NCBI GenBank assembly: GCA_902761735.1
Contig: CACWLL010000011.1
Span: 1-64,000, forward strand
Length of the DNA stretch: 64,000 nucleotides
Reading direction: 5' to 3'
DNA from: an uncultured bacterium
Lineage (GTDB): Bacteria; Cyanobacteriota; Vampirovibrionia; Gastranaerophilales; Gastranaerophilaceae
The position numbers and the translations under genes were made by a program. This document shows positions 54,336 to 63,637 of this stretch, piece by piece. The first letter of the stretch is position 1. Each line of letters starts with the position of its first letter. The notes under the pieces are model-generated. The model was not told where the DNA came from. It ran no database searches and saw only the letters and a list, made by a program, of their open reading frames with translations.

Positions 54336-54406
54336 TACAAAGCTCCTTTTCTATAAAGGCATTATATCATTTATTTTCAGCCTTTGCAATAAATGCTTTG
54401 AAGGGA

Positions 54407-55015
54407 TTAACCCATAGGCGGAGGTTGTATGTATAAAGGTTTCAGCTTTCTCCAGTCACAATCGCAATTTCTAAATTTCTCATAAGCTAAACTCGCAAGA
54501 ATATTACCTAATTGAGCTTCTGTTTCCTGATATGATATTCCGCCTAAAATCGGTTTCAACTTGTTATCAGTTACCGGTTGCTTATCGGACAAAAGTTGCT
54601 TTACTTCTTCTAAGTCTATTGCACCTTTTATTTCATTTTCATAATATAAATAAGCTTTATTTTTTCTTGCGTCCAATGCTACCGGACAATTTGAGTCATT
54701 CCCGATTTTTGAAAGAATTTCCAAAGAGGAGATCCCTATACATTTACAATCCAGTTGTTGCGCCATTGCCCTTGCAACTGTTGTACAAGCTCTTATGCCC
54801 GTAAAACTTCCCGGTCCGATATTTGTTGCGATTAAATCAATATCTTCGGGCTTCATACCATTCTTTTTTAAAACATCTTTTATTGTTGAAATTAAAAATG
54901 CAGAATGATATTTCTCATCATGATTTAATACAATTCGAGAATCCTTTATTTCACTATCGAAGGCAAAAGTAACATACATTTTATCTAAACATGTATCAAA
55001 GGCAAGTATATTCAT
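54407..55015 (-). CDS. tsaB: tRNA t6A biosynthesis protein TsaB
   Basis: 202 residues: NILAFDTCLDKMYV at the start, DLIATNIGPGSFTGIRACTTVARAMAQQL with the family GPGSFTGIR motif. Partner of TsaD in threonylcarbamoyladenosine formation at position 37 of ANN-decoding tRNAs. Overlaps tsaE by 4 bp. Confidence 0.95.
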   Translation of the reverse strand: MNILAFDTCLDKMYVTFAFDSEIKDSRIVLNHDEKYHSAFLISTIKDVLKKNGMKPEDIDLIATNIGPGSFTGIRACTTVARAMAQQLDCKCIGISSLEILSKIGNDSNCPVALDARKNKAYLYYENEIKGAIDLEEVKQLLSDKQPVTDNKLKPILGGISYQETEAQLGNILASLAYEKFRNCDCDWRKLKPLYIQPPPMG

Positions 55016-55479
55016 CTTTTTAGTCCTTCTATTATCTTATCTGTTTCATTATTATTTGAAATAAATTTATAAATTCTGGAATCGTCGTCATCGTATTTTA
55101 CATCAATCTTTAAATGCTTAAACGGAATCTCATCTTGAGAGAACTCAGCCCATTCAACAAAAGTTAATTGTCGTCCTTCAGAGTATTCTCTTAACTCGTC
55201 AAGAATAGTTTTTATCCCTTCATTTTCTAAGCGATACAAATCAAAATGATACATCGGAATAAGACCGCTATGGTACTCGTTTAATATGACAAAACTCGGT
55301 GACGTTACACGTTCTTTTACATCCAGTGCAGATGCAACAAGTTTAACAAATGCAGTTTTCCCCGCACCGATTTCTCCATATAAATTCACAAAACACCCGT
55401 CTTTAGCAACGAGTTTTGCAAACTTTTCAGCCAAAGCTTTTGTATCTTCTATTGTATGACAGCATTTTTCAAATTCCAT
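55012..55479 (-). CDS. tsaE: tRNA t6A biosynthesis ATPase TsaE
   Basis: 155 residues, P-loop GEIGAGKTAFVK, then SPSFVILNEY and MYHFDLYRLE, and FVEWAEF. TsaE drives the TsaB-TsaD complex. Co-transcribed with tsaB (overlap ATGA). Confidence 0.95.
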   Translation of the reverse strand: MEFEKCCHTIEDTKALAEKFAKLVAKDGCFVNLYGEIGAGKTAFVKLVASALDVKERVTSPSFVILNEYHSGLIPMYHFDLYRLENEGIKTILDELREYSEGRQLTFVEWAEFSQDEIPFKHLKIDVKYDDDDSRIYKFISNNNETDKIIEGLKR

Positions 55480-55571
55480 ATTTTGTATCCTCTGAGTTTA
55501 TACTAACACGAAAGAGTTAAATAAAAAAGCGAATTGCAATTTTTTAAAAATTCATTATATAATTATCAGGT

Positions 55572-56090
55572 ATGAAAAATGTTATAAAAAGTATTCTTAT
55601 ATTATTAGGAGTTCTTTTCTTTAGTTGCATTTCTACATTTGCGCTCGAAGAAAAGCCAAAGACGCTTTCCGCCGGCATTGAGTTAACGGAGCAAATTCCG
55701 GCTGAACTAATCGGAATCTGGCGAGTTGTATCAAATATTGACTATACCGACAGTCCTGATACTTTTAAAACTTTTGATGTAGTTTTGTGGAACTTATCTA
55801 AAACGGGTAACGTCATAAATTTATGGAGCTTGGCGACAGGCGTTTCAGCATCAGTAACAGTCGAATACGTAAAAAATAATACAGTGAGGTTTACCCATGA
55901 AGAAGAAAACAACAATCAGAGATTAACAGATACTGTTGAAATTACGATAATCGGGAATAAATTTACAGGTAAAAATTACCTGAGTATTAAATCTTACTCC
56001 TCAAAAGACGGTTCTTTATTGAAAGAAAAAACCGCAGTATACTCACTTAAAGGAGATAAGATTTCGGGGAAGAGTGTATTAGAAAATTAA
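55572..56090 (+). CDS. Secreted hypothetical protein
   Basis: 172 residues. N-terminal signal MKNVIKSILILLGVLFFSCISTFALEE; cleavage after STFA is the simplest reading, but the FFSC stretch could be a poor lipobox. The rest is beta-rich (IGIWRVVSNIDYTDSPDTFK and VRFTHEEENNNQRLTDTVEI), probably a lipocalin/beta-barrel-like envelope protein. Confidence 0.65.
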   Translation: MKNVIKSILILLGVLFFSCISTFALEEKPKTLSAGIELTEQIPAELIGIWRVVSNIDYTDSPDTFKTFDVVLWNLSKTGNVINLWSLATGVSASVTVEYVKNNTVRFTHEEENNNQRLTDTVEITIIGNKFTGKNYLSIKSYSSKDGSLLKEKTAVYSLKGDKISGKSVLEN

Positions 56091-56101
56091 AAGAGGATAA
56101 T

Positions 56102-57040
56102 ATGCAAAGCTACGAATTTGATACAATAATTTTAGGCGGAGGTCCCGCCGGATTAGCGGCAGGGATATATGCAAGCAGAGGAGCTGTTTCCACAGCAATA
56201 ATAGATATAAACATGTTTGGCGGGCAACCCTCAAACTATGTTGAGCTTGAAAATTTTCCGAGTTATCCAACCGTTGGCGGTTTTGATTTAATGGAAAAAT
56301 TTGAAGAACACGCAGACAAGTTCGGAGTAAAGAAATTTCCTATGCAGGAAATTCAATCCGTTGATTTAAAGAATAAAACTATATCAACTTTAGATTCCGT
56401 TTTTAAAGCAAAAACGATAATTATTGCAACAGGGGCTCAACCAATGAAACTCGGCGTAATTGGAGAAAAAGAATTTTTAGGGCGAGGGGTTAGCTACTGT
56501 GCGGTATGTGACGGAGCGTTTTATAAAGATAAAATTGTAGCTGTTGTCGGCGGAGGAAATGCAGCTGTTGAAGAAGGTATGTATCTCACAAAGTTTGCAT
56601 CAAAAGTTTATATTATTCATAGACGGAACGAGCTTAGAGCAGATAAAATTGTTCAAGAAAGAGCATTTAAAAATTCTAAAATTGAATTTGTTTGGGATTC
56701 TGTTGTTGAAGAAATTAAAGGAACGGATTTAGTTAATACCGTCACAATTAAAAACATAAAAACCAATAAAATATCTGAGATACCGGTGAACGGAGTATTC
56801 CCATATATTGGAATTACTCCCAATGTAGAAAATTTTAACGGACAACTTGAACAAGATGCAAAAGGTTTTATTGTGACTGACGAAACAATGAGGACATCTC
56901 TCGATGGAGTTTATGCCGTAGGTGATGTCAGAACAACACCTTTACGACAAGTTATAACGGCGACTGCAGATGGTGCAATAGCAGCCGTTTATGCCGTTAA
57001 ATACATAGAAACATTAAAAGATATTCCGCAAAAGGTCTGA
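56102..57040 (+). CDS. trxB: Thioredoxin reductase
   Basis: 312 residues. FAD-binding ILGGGPAGLAAGIYASR, redox pair CAVC in GVSYCAVCDGAFY, NADPH-binding VGGGNAAVEEGMYLTK, and the C-terminal GVYAVGDVRTTPLRQVITATADGAIAA. Standard length. It keeps thioredoxin reduced. Confidence 0.95.
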   Translation: MQSYEFDTIILGGGPAGLAAGIYASRGAVSTAIIDINMFGGQPSNYVELENFPSYPTVGGFDLMEKFEEHADKFGVKKFPMQEIQSVDLKNKTISTLDSVFKAKTIIIATGAQPMKLGVIGEKEFLGRGVSYCAVCDGAFYKDKIVAVVGGGNAAVEEGMYLTKFASKVYIIHRRNELRADKIVQERAFKNSKIEFVWDSVVEEIKGTDLVNTVTIKNIKTNKISEIPVNGVFPYIGITPNVENFNGQLEQDAKGFIVTDETMRTSLDGVYAVGDVRTTPLRQVITATADGAIAAVYAVKYIETLKDIPQKV

Positions 57041-57042
57041 TA

Positions 57043-57972
57043 ATGAGAAAGAATAATGAACAAATATTTTTAGTTTTTAATACTTCACACCTCGGGGATA
57101 CCTTGCTGTGCAATTCTCTTTGCCAAAATATTAAAAGGCTTTATCCCGAATCTAAAATAGTTTTTATTGTAAATAAGCCGTTTTATGAGGCGGCACTGTA
57201 TCAAAAAGATGTTGATGAGGTAATTGTATTTGATAAGTTTGGAGAACATAAAAGTATATTAAGCAGAATTAAATTTATTTTAAATTTTCCATACAAGAGA
57301 GCTGATTATGCCATTGTTTCATACAGGAATAATACTAATTCGTTAATTTCAAGGCTTATTATGTCCAAAAAAATCATTGAATACAATAAAAAAACTATCC
57401 CTATTCCTATGCAAGAATATTTTATAAATTTGCTAAAAAATATTACGGATAAACCGTTATATCCTGTTCCGATAAAATTTGAAGCAGACAAGTGCTTACC
57501 GGAGCATCTAGTTAATTTCTTTACTAATGATAAAAAATATATAGCTTTATGTACCCTTACAACAAACAAACAGAAAGATATTCCAATTGATACAGCAATT
57601 AATTTGATTAAATTATTGACCCAAAAAGGGTACACTCCTGTATTCATGGGTGCCGGAGAGAGTGCAAGACAATACTCTCAGGTTCTAGCGCAAAACGGAT
57701 GTTCTTTTATTGATTTAATTGATAAAACTTCAGTTAAGGAGATTGGTATAGTTTTGAAATATTGTGAGGCACTTATCAGTGCTGATACAGGACTTGTTCA
57801 TATGGCTTGTGGAGTCCAAACTCCCGTTGTTGACGTTTTTTATCTCAAGGAAACTGTTACGCAGTGGGCACCTGATGAGAATTTATATAATGTTTCTGTT
57901 ATTTTTGAAAATCAAACTGCTGAAAATATTTGTAATAAATTAGAAGAACTTTTAGCAATTAAGACTGCTTAA
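57043..57972 (+). CDS. Glycosyltransferase family 9 (heptosyltransferase-like)
   Basis: 309 residues. GT9 landmarks: TSHLGDTLLCNSLCQNIKRLYP at the N-terminus and EALISADTGLVHMACGVQTPVVDVF near the end. These enzymes transfer heptose in lipopolysaccharide core synthesis; the acceptor here is unknown. Two bases after trxB, same strand. Confidence 0.8.
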   Translation: MRKNNEQIFLVFNTSHLGDTLLCNSLCQNIKRLYPESKIVFIVNKPFYEAALYQKDVDEVIVFDKFGEHKSILSRIKFILNFPYKRADYAIVSYRNNTNSLISRLIMSKKIIEYNKKTIPIPMQEYFINLLKNITDKPLYPVPIKFEADKCLPEHLVNFFTNDKKYIALCTLTTNKQKDIPIDTAINLIKLLTQKGYTPVFMGAGESARQYSQVLAQNGCSFIDLIDKTSVKEIGIVLKYCEALISADTGLVHMACGVQTPVVDVFYLKETVTQWAPDENLYNVSVIFENQTAENICNKLEELLAIKTA

Positions 57973-58001
57973 TAAGTAAAATAAGATAAATTAAATTTTT
58001 T

Positions 58002-58186
58002 GCTCACAATTAAAACGAAAACTGAACGTTTCCGTATATAATTGCTCGACTTTCGCCCTGCGGGCTCATACCTCTGCTCTTGCTGCGCCGCTCGCAGTAA
58101 ACGGTACCGCTCACAATTAAAACGAAAACTGAACGTTTCCGTATATAATTGCTCGACTTTCGCCCTGCGGGCTCATACCTCTGCTC
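58002..58186 (-). repeat. Two tandem 78-bp repeats of the dispersed family
   Basis: 58002-58079 and 58109-58186 are identical. On the minus strand they read GAGCAGAGGTATGAGC, then GCGAAAGTCGAGCAAT, and the same folding core as at 10.9 kb. Unit order and spacing (period 107 bp) agree with the other locus, in reverse orientation. Short ORFs across it are artefacts. Confidence 0.85.
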
Positions 58187-58193
58187 GCGGCGC

Positions 58194-58220
58194 AAAAAAA
58201 AGTTGCCAAAATTTGGCAAC
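58194..58220 (-). terminator. Terminator linked to the repeat pair
   Basis: GTTGCCAAA/TTTGGCAAC palindrome at 58202-58220 with eight A residues on its left (T-run on the minus strand). Like the terminator at 10827-10854 it directly precedes a pair of the dispersed repeats, in the orientation of the repeat. Confidence 0.75.
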
Positions 58221-58462
58221 ATTAAATAAACACGAGGATATTAAGAGAGAGAGAGTATAAAGTCTGATATAAAATCTTTCACTTTTGCTAACTGTTTATT
58301 AAATTATTTGTTTATCTTTCCCAATTATTAAATCGTTTCTATTCCCTTACATATATATAAAGTTTTTCATGCCCAAATAATTGACCTTTTTTATTAAATT
58401 GTAAAGAATTTGTAATATTTTTTACAGTATCATACTACATTTATATGAAAATTTTAAAAAAC
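58221..58462. other. Intergenic region before pilT
   Basis: AT-rich with a GAGAGAGAGAGT tract near 58245-58257. No gene and no further repeat seen. It contains sequence upstream of the pilT promoter and, on the minus strand, the space where a short transcript ending at the terminator would begin. Confidence 0.4.
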
Positions 58463-58491
58463 TTGTCAAATACAAATGAGCATGCTATATT
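58463..58491 (+). promoter_or_regulatory. Sigma-70-type promoter for pilT
   Basis: TTGTCA at 58463-58468, 17-bp spacer, TATATT at 58486-58491, followed by a leader of about 30 bases and AGGAT RBS. Good spacing and position. Confidence 0.6.
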
Positions 58492-58529
58492 AGACAATGT
58501 AAGATGAGAGATACAAAGATAGGATAGTT

Positions 58530-59630
58530 ATGGATTTCGATATTGAAGATTTTTTACGAAAAGCAGTAGCCATCGGAGCATCTGATGTACACCTTGCAGT
58601 AGGAGAGCATCCGACAGTCAGAAAAGATGGTCGTATTTTAAAGATTAATATGCCGGTGCTTAATGATGATGATTTGGATAGAGCGTACGATGCTCTTTTG
58701 CCTCGTGTAGCCAGAGATAACATGGACAGTGTTTATGATTTGGATTTCGCTTATGAAATTCCGGGCGTTTCTCGTTTCCGTGTTAATTTATCAAGACAAT
58801 TAGGCAAAAGTAAATTAGTTATTCGTCTGATTCCATACTATGTACCTAAAATTAATGAATTGAATCTGCCTTCATCTATTGAACAATTTGCAAAATTAAA
58901 TCATGGATTAGTACTTGTTACAGGTCCTACAGGTGCAGGTAAGTCTACAACTATGGCTTCTCTTATTGATTATATTAATACAAATTATGCAAAGCATATT
59001 ATTACTATTGAAGATCCGATTGAATTTATATTTAATAATAAAAAATGTATTATATCTCAACGTCAAATATTACTAGATACGGCATCTTTCCCTGATGGGG
59101 TAAGATATGCATTAAGACAAGATCCTGACGTAATATTTATCGGTGAAATTAGAGATAGAGAAACTATTACAGCAGCTTTAAAAGCTGCCGAAACAGGACA
59201 TTTAGTCTTTGCAACAATTCATACTAATGATGCGGTTCAGACCGTAAATCGTATAATTAACATGTACGACCCGTCTGATAGAGATATGGTTAGAAATCAG
59301 TTAGCAGCACTTATGAGAGGTACTGTTTCTCAAAAATTGATTCCTTTGAAAGAAAATGGCGGAAGACGTCCTGCGTGTGAAGTATTAGTTGTTACACCGA
59401 CGGTAAGAGAATTTATTCTGAAAGACGAATTAGATGGCATATATGATTTAGTAAAGAAAGGCGCATTTAATTCAATGATTACCATGAATATGTCTTTATA
59501 TAATTTGTTTATTAACGGTTTGATTACGGAAGATGTTGCTATGGAATTTTCCGATGATAAGACTGAACTATCACAAATGATTAAAGGCGTTTATAGCGGT
59601 TCTCAAGGGTCTATGGACGATGACTTTTAA
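58530..59630 (+). CDS. pilT: Type IV pilus retraction ATPase PilT
   Basis: 366 residues. PilT pattern: ASDVHLAVGEHPTVRKDGR near the start, Walker A TGPTGAGKSTTMASL, Asp box IITIEDPIEF, Walker B DVIFIGEIRDRETI, His box GHLVFATIHTNDA. Drives pilus retraction and twitching. The next gene, recO, overlaps by one base. Confidence 0.95.
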   Translation: MDFDIEDFLRKAVAIGASDVHLAVGEHPTVRKDGRILKINMPVLNDDDLDRAYDALLPRVARDNMDSVYDLDFAYEIPGVSRFRVNLSRQLGKSKLVIRLIPYYVPKINELNLPSSIEQFAKLNHGLVLVTGPTGAGKSTTMASLIDYINTNYAKHIITIEDPIEFIFNNKKCIISQRQILLDTASFPDGVRYALRQDPDVIFIGEIRDRETITAALKAAETGHLVFATIHTNDAVQTVNRIINMYDPSDRDMVRNQLAALMRGTVSQKLIPLKENGGRRPACEVLVVTPTVREFILKDELDGIYDLVKKGAFNSMITMNMSLYNLFINGLITEDVAMEFSDDKTELSQMIKGVYSGSQGSMDDDF

Positions 59631-60397
59631 TGAGTAAAGCCACTTTTGTTACAGATGCTATTAATTTAAAATCTTATAATCTTAGCGAATCCGATAAGAT
59701 TATTGTAATGTATTCCAGAGATAAAGGCTTGATTAAGGGAGTTGCAAAAGGAGTAAAGAAACCCAAAAGCAAACTCGGTGCCAGAATGGATTTGCTTGTT
59801 GCCAACAAGTTAATGCTATATGAAGGGAAAAACTTGAATACTATTTCTCAGGCTGAAGCTATCAATACATTCAATAAAACCCGTCAGGACATGGATAAGA
59901 TATTTTATTCTATGTATGTGTCGGAAGTAGTTAACAATTTTGGCATTGAAGATGATCCTTGTTCAACCGCAATATTTGATTTGTTATATGAAACGTTAAA
60001 TACAATCGCAAATGCTCAATCAAAAATTGAAATTATTAATACCGTATTAAAATTCCAATTAAAAATGATGAGGTTGTCAGGATTCTCCTTAGAATTGGAT
60101 AAATGTCTATGCTGTCACAAGCCTATTGAAGAAGATAATATGTACTTTTCCGCTCAAATTGGGGGTGTCATTTGCAAAAAATGTAATACCGCACATAATT
60201 TAAAAACCGTGTTACACTACAAATTGAGAAATTTTTTATCCGCACTTGCAAATACAGAACTTGATGAAAAATCAGAATATGAAGAAAAGACTAACGAAAA
60301 AGTCTGCTTAGTATGTTTTGAACTTTTAAAATCATACATTAACATGCATTCTGCCAAAAAATTCAAATCTACAGATGTTCTTCAAGACGTATGTTAA
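59630..60397 (+). CDS. recO: DNA repair protein RecO
   Basis: 255 residues. N-terminal OB fold (TDAINLKSYNLSESDKIIVMYSRDKGLIKGVAKGVKK), helical middle, and C-terminal zinc knuckle (CLCCHKPIEEDNMYFSAQIGGVICKKC). RecO loads RecA onto SSB-coated ssDNA in the RecFOR path. Confidence 0.92.
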   Translation: MSKATFVTDAINLKSYNLSESDKIIVMYSRDKGLIKGVAKGVKKPKSKLGARMDLLVANKLMLYEGKNLNTISQAEAINTFNKTRQDMDKIFYSMYVSEVVNNFGIEDDPCSTAIFDLLYETLNTIANAQSKIEIINTVLKFQLKMMRLSGFSLELDKCLCCHKPIEEDNMYFSAQIGGVICKKCNTAHNLKTVLHYKLRNFLSALANTELDEKSEYEEKTNEKVCLVCFELLKSYINMHSAKKFKSTDVLQDVC

Positions 60398-60407
60398 TGA
60401 GAGCGTA

Positions 60408-61007
60408 TTATTTTATTTTTCTAAAAAACTCATCACTCAACAGTTGAGAGTATTTTGATTTTTCATTAACAGATACAAGTATTCTGTTTTCGCCGGATTT
60501 GGTTGAGGCTACAGCGATAATACCACTCATTGAGCCTACGGGAAATCTTGAAATTTTAGCATTAAATCTTGCATATGGTACGGTTTGTCCATAAGTATAC
60601 ATAGAACCGTGTTTTGTAACTTCAAAATTCTCCAAACCGATTGATTGATATTTAATCTTACCCAAACTGGATTTCAATTTTTCTTCAATATCACCGGATG
60701 TAATATCTTCCTTAGTAAATATAGGTTTTTTATGGTCATCAACTACAATCATTTTTTGCCCCGAAGCTTTATGTTCTGCTAATACTCCGTTATAACCAAA
60801 CATTCCGGAGGCTTTTTCTATTGTAAATTCTTCATTTATCTGTGAAAAATCGCCCACCTTTTGAGCTTTCTCTAACGTTGATTGCTGCTTATTTGCAAAA
60901 AAAGGGATTACCGTATCCATAATCCAATCTTTTCCTCCGATAGAAATAAATCCTATGATAGCAAGAGCAACAAAGATTGCTTTAAATATTTTCTTTATAC
61001 ATCCCAT
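60408..61007 (-). CDS. Membrane-anchored hypothetical protein
   Basis: 199 residues from the ATG at 61007 (RBS GAGGA); an upstream extension to 61067 has no RBS. One N-terminal membrane helix (IFKAIFVALAIIGFISIGG) and a beta-rich exported part (MFGYNGVLAEHKASGQKMIVVDDHKKPIFTKEDI). Unknown function; divergent from mutS. Confidence 0.7.
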   Translation of the reverse strand: MGCIKKIFKAIFVALAIIGFISIGGKDWIMDTVIPFFANKQQSTLEKAQKVGDFSQINEEFTIEKASGMFGYNGVLAEHKASGQKMIVVDDHKKPIFTKEDITSGDIEEKLKSSLGKIKYQSIGLENFEVTKHGSMYTYGQTVPYARFNAKISRFPVGSMSGIIAVASTKSGENRILVSVNEKSKYSQLLSDEFFRKIK

Positions 61008-61047
61008 ATCTAAAATCCTCGGTTCATGATATAATCTAATTATAGCT

Positions 61048-63633
61048 ATGACAAAGAATGAAATCAATAATATAAATACAAAAGACTTGGAAATAGAAAA
61101 GCTTACGCCGGTAATGCAACAGTATTTAACGGTAAAAAGGGAAAATCCTGATGCTATCTTAATGTATAGATTAGGAGATTTTTACGAAACTTTTTTTGAA
61201 GATGCTGTTCTGCTTTCTAAAGAATTAGAGCTTACACTAACCGGCAGGGAATCGGGGGCCGAATACGGCAGGATTCCGCTTGCAGGTATTCCTGCAAAGG
61301 CAATAAACAGTTATCTTGAAAAGCTTGTTGAAAAAAATTATAAAATTGCAATTTGCGACCAACTTGAAGATCCAAAATTCGCAAAAGGCTTGGTTAAAAG
61401 GGGAGTTACCAGAATTATCACAGCCGGAACTTTGACAGAGAGTGATTTTTTAAAACAAAATTCAAATAACTATATTTGTGCTCTTGTTAAGGATGAAAAA
61501 AGTGACTTATACGGGTTTGCATACGCTGATATTTCAACCGGAGAATTTAAGGTTACTCAAGCTGCTATAAATCTTATAATGTCTGAATTAGCAAGAATTC
61601 AACCTGTCGAAATTATAGCCCCTGCAGTTAATCAAAAACTTCAACCATTTCAAATAGTACCTGAACAAAAAATAGATTTACCGGAAGATATTCAAAAACT
61701 TTACAATTGTTCTAAAATTCCTGCAAATGTATTTGAATTAAACTTTGCGCAAAATAATTTGAAAGCTGTATTTGAGGCAAATACACTTGAAGCTTTCGGT
61801 TTTTCAAAATATAAGACAGGATTTAGGGCCGGAGGTGCTCTATTAGCGTATGTTTGGGAAACATTAAAAGATAATGTCCCGAAATTTGAGAGAATTGAGA
61901 CATATGAACTTTCAGAATACATGATTTTAGATGGCTCAACCAGAAAAAATCTTGAATTAACAGAAACGCTAAGAGAAAAAAATAAATACGGCTCTTTGCT
62001 ATGGGCAATTGACAAAACCAAAACAAATATGGGTGCAAGATTGCTAAAGAATTGGATTTGCCAGCCGCTAAAAGATATTAATGCAATAATGAATCGACAG
62101 AAAACCATAAGCGAGCTTGTTGAAAAGAGTGATTTAAGAAAAGGATTAATAGACGAACTCGAAAAAATTTATGATATTCAACGATTAGCAACAAGAATGA
62201 GCAACAGTTCTGCGTCGCCAAGAGATTTTTTGAGTTTAAGAGAATCTCTTGATGTGCTGCCGGCATTACTTGATATCTCAAAAGAGCTTGATAATAATCC
62301 GTTTTCAAAAGTTGAAGAGTACAAAAATGAAATATTGGAATACTCTGAACTAATAAAACGAACAATTTCAGAGAATCCTCCAATGCTAATAAAAGACGGC
62401 GGAATATTAAAAGATGGGGTTAGCACAGAGCTTGATTATTATAGAGAACTTCTAACCGGTGGAGAAAATTGGCTTAAATCCTTTGAAGAGGAAGAAAAAG
62501 AAAAAACGGGAATAAAAAATCTTCGTGTTTCTTATAATAAGGTATTCGGTTATTATATTGAGGTAACAAATTCGTATAAAAATCTTGTGCCGGATAATTA
62601 CATAAGAAAACAAACTCTAACTAATGGCGAAAGATTTATTACAGAAGAATTAAAAAAACATGAAGATGACGTTTTATCTGCAAAATTTAAATCAACCGAA
62701 TTAGAATACAAACTATTTAACGATTTTAGAGAATACTCAAAAGAATTTGTTTCAAAAATCAGAGAAATTGCAGAATGTGTTGCTAATACAGATGTATTTT
62801 CTTCGTTAGCGGAGGTCGCTGTCGAAAACAACTATTGCTGTCCTGAAATTGATGACTCTGATGATTTTATTGTCAAAAACGGCAGACATCCCGTATTGGA
62901 GAAAATATTGCCGTTAGGAGAATATGTCGCAAATGATTTGGACTTAAAAAGCAAATCCGTTGATTCAACGCAATTTATGATATTAACAGGTCCAAATATG
63001 GCAGGGAAATCTACCTATATGCGTCAAAATGCTTTAATAGTACTACTTGCTCAAATCGGTTCTTGGGTTCCTGCGGATTACGTAAAATTAGGGATTACAG
63101 ATAAAATATTCACTCGTGTCGGAGCCTCTGACGATTTAACATTAGGACAATCCACATTTATGGTTGAGATGGTTGAAACTTCATATATATTAAATTCTGC
63201 TACCGATAAAAGTTTTATATTGCTGGACGAAATCGGTAGAGGGACAAGCACATATGATGGGGTTGCAATTGCCTGGGCAGTTGCGGAATATATTGCGACA
63301 AAAATCGGTGCAAGATGCATTTTTGCTACCCACTACCACGAATTAAATATAATGACTAAGACCTATCCGCAAATAAAAAATTATAGGATAACAGTTTCTG
63401 AAGAAAATGGTGAAATTTTGTTTTTGAGAAAAATCGTTCAAGGAGGAGCAAGCAAAAGCTATGGGATACAGGTTGCAAAAATGGCAGGCTTGCCGCAATC
63501 TGTTGTTAAGCGCTCACAAGATTTGATGACTCGAATGCAAAAAGATTTATCCGTAAATGTTTCTACAAGAAAAAAAGCTGCAGATATACCTGAGGTTCAA
63601 ACTCCTCAATTAAATTTATTCGCTTCAAAATAG
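61048..63633 (+). CDS. mutS: DNA mismatch repair protein MutS
   Basis: 861 residues. The mismatch-recognition domain carries the Phe wedge region (MYRLGDFYETFFEDA), then connector and core domains. The ATPase has P-loop TGPNMAGKSTYMRQ, Walker B LLDEIGRGTSTYDGVAIAWA and ATHYHEL. Ends QLNLFASK, typical of MutS. mutL is not in the window. Confidence 0.97.
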   Translation: MTKNEINNINTKDLEIEKLTPVMQQYLTVKRENPDAILMYRLGDFYETFFEDAVLLSKELELTLTGRESGAEYGRIPLAGIPAKAINSYLEKLVEKNYKIAICDQLEDPKFAKGLVKRGVTRIITAGTLTESDFLKQNSNNYICALVKDEKSDLYGFAYADISTGEFKVTQAAINLIMSELARIQPVEIIAPAVNQKLQPFQIVPEQKIDLPEDIQKLYNCSKIPANVFELNFAQNNLKAVFEANTLEAFGFSKYKTGFRAGGALLAYVWETLKDNVPKFERIETYELSEYMILDGSTRKNLELTETLREKNKYGSLLWAIDKTKTNMGARLLKNWICQPLKDINAIMNRQKTISELVEKSDLRKGLIDELEKIYDIQRLATRMSNSSASPRDFLSLRESLDVLPALLDISKELDNNPFSKVEEYKNEILEYSELIKRTISENPPMLIKDGGILKDGVSTELDYYRELLTGGENWLKSFEEEEKEKTGIKNLRVSYNKVFGYYIEVTNSYKNLVPDNYIRKQTLTNGERFITEELKKHEDDVLSAKFKSTELEYKLFNDFREYSKEFVSKIREIAECVANTDVFSSLAEVAVENNYCCPEIDDSDDFIVKNGRHPVLEKILPLGEYVANDLDLKSKSVDSTQFMILTGPNMAGKSTYMRQNALIVLLAQIGSWVPADYVKLGITDKIFTRVGASDDLTLGQSTFMVEMVETSYILNSATDKSFILLDEIGRGTSTYDGVAIAWAVAEYIATKIGARCIFATHYHELNIMTKTYPQIKNYRITVSEENGEILFLRKIVQGGASKSYGIQVAKMAGLPQSVVKRSQDLMTRMQKDLSVNVSTRKKAADIPEVQTPQLNLFASK

Positions 63634-63637
63634 CATT

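Noticed and set aside
58010-58260. Short ORFs on both strands across the 58-kb repeats
   Set aside because: Products of the repeat pair and of the terminator region; they overlap each other on opposite strands.
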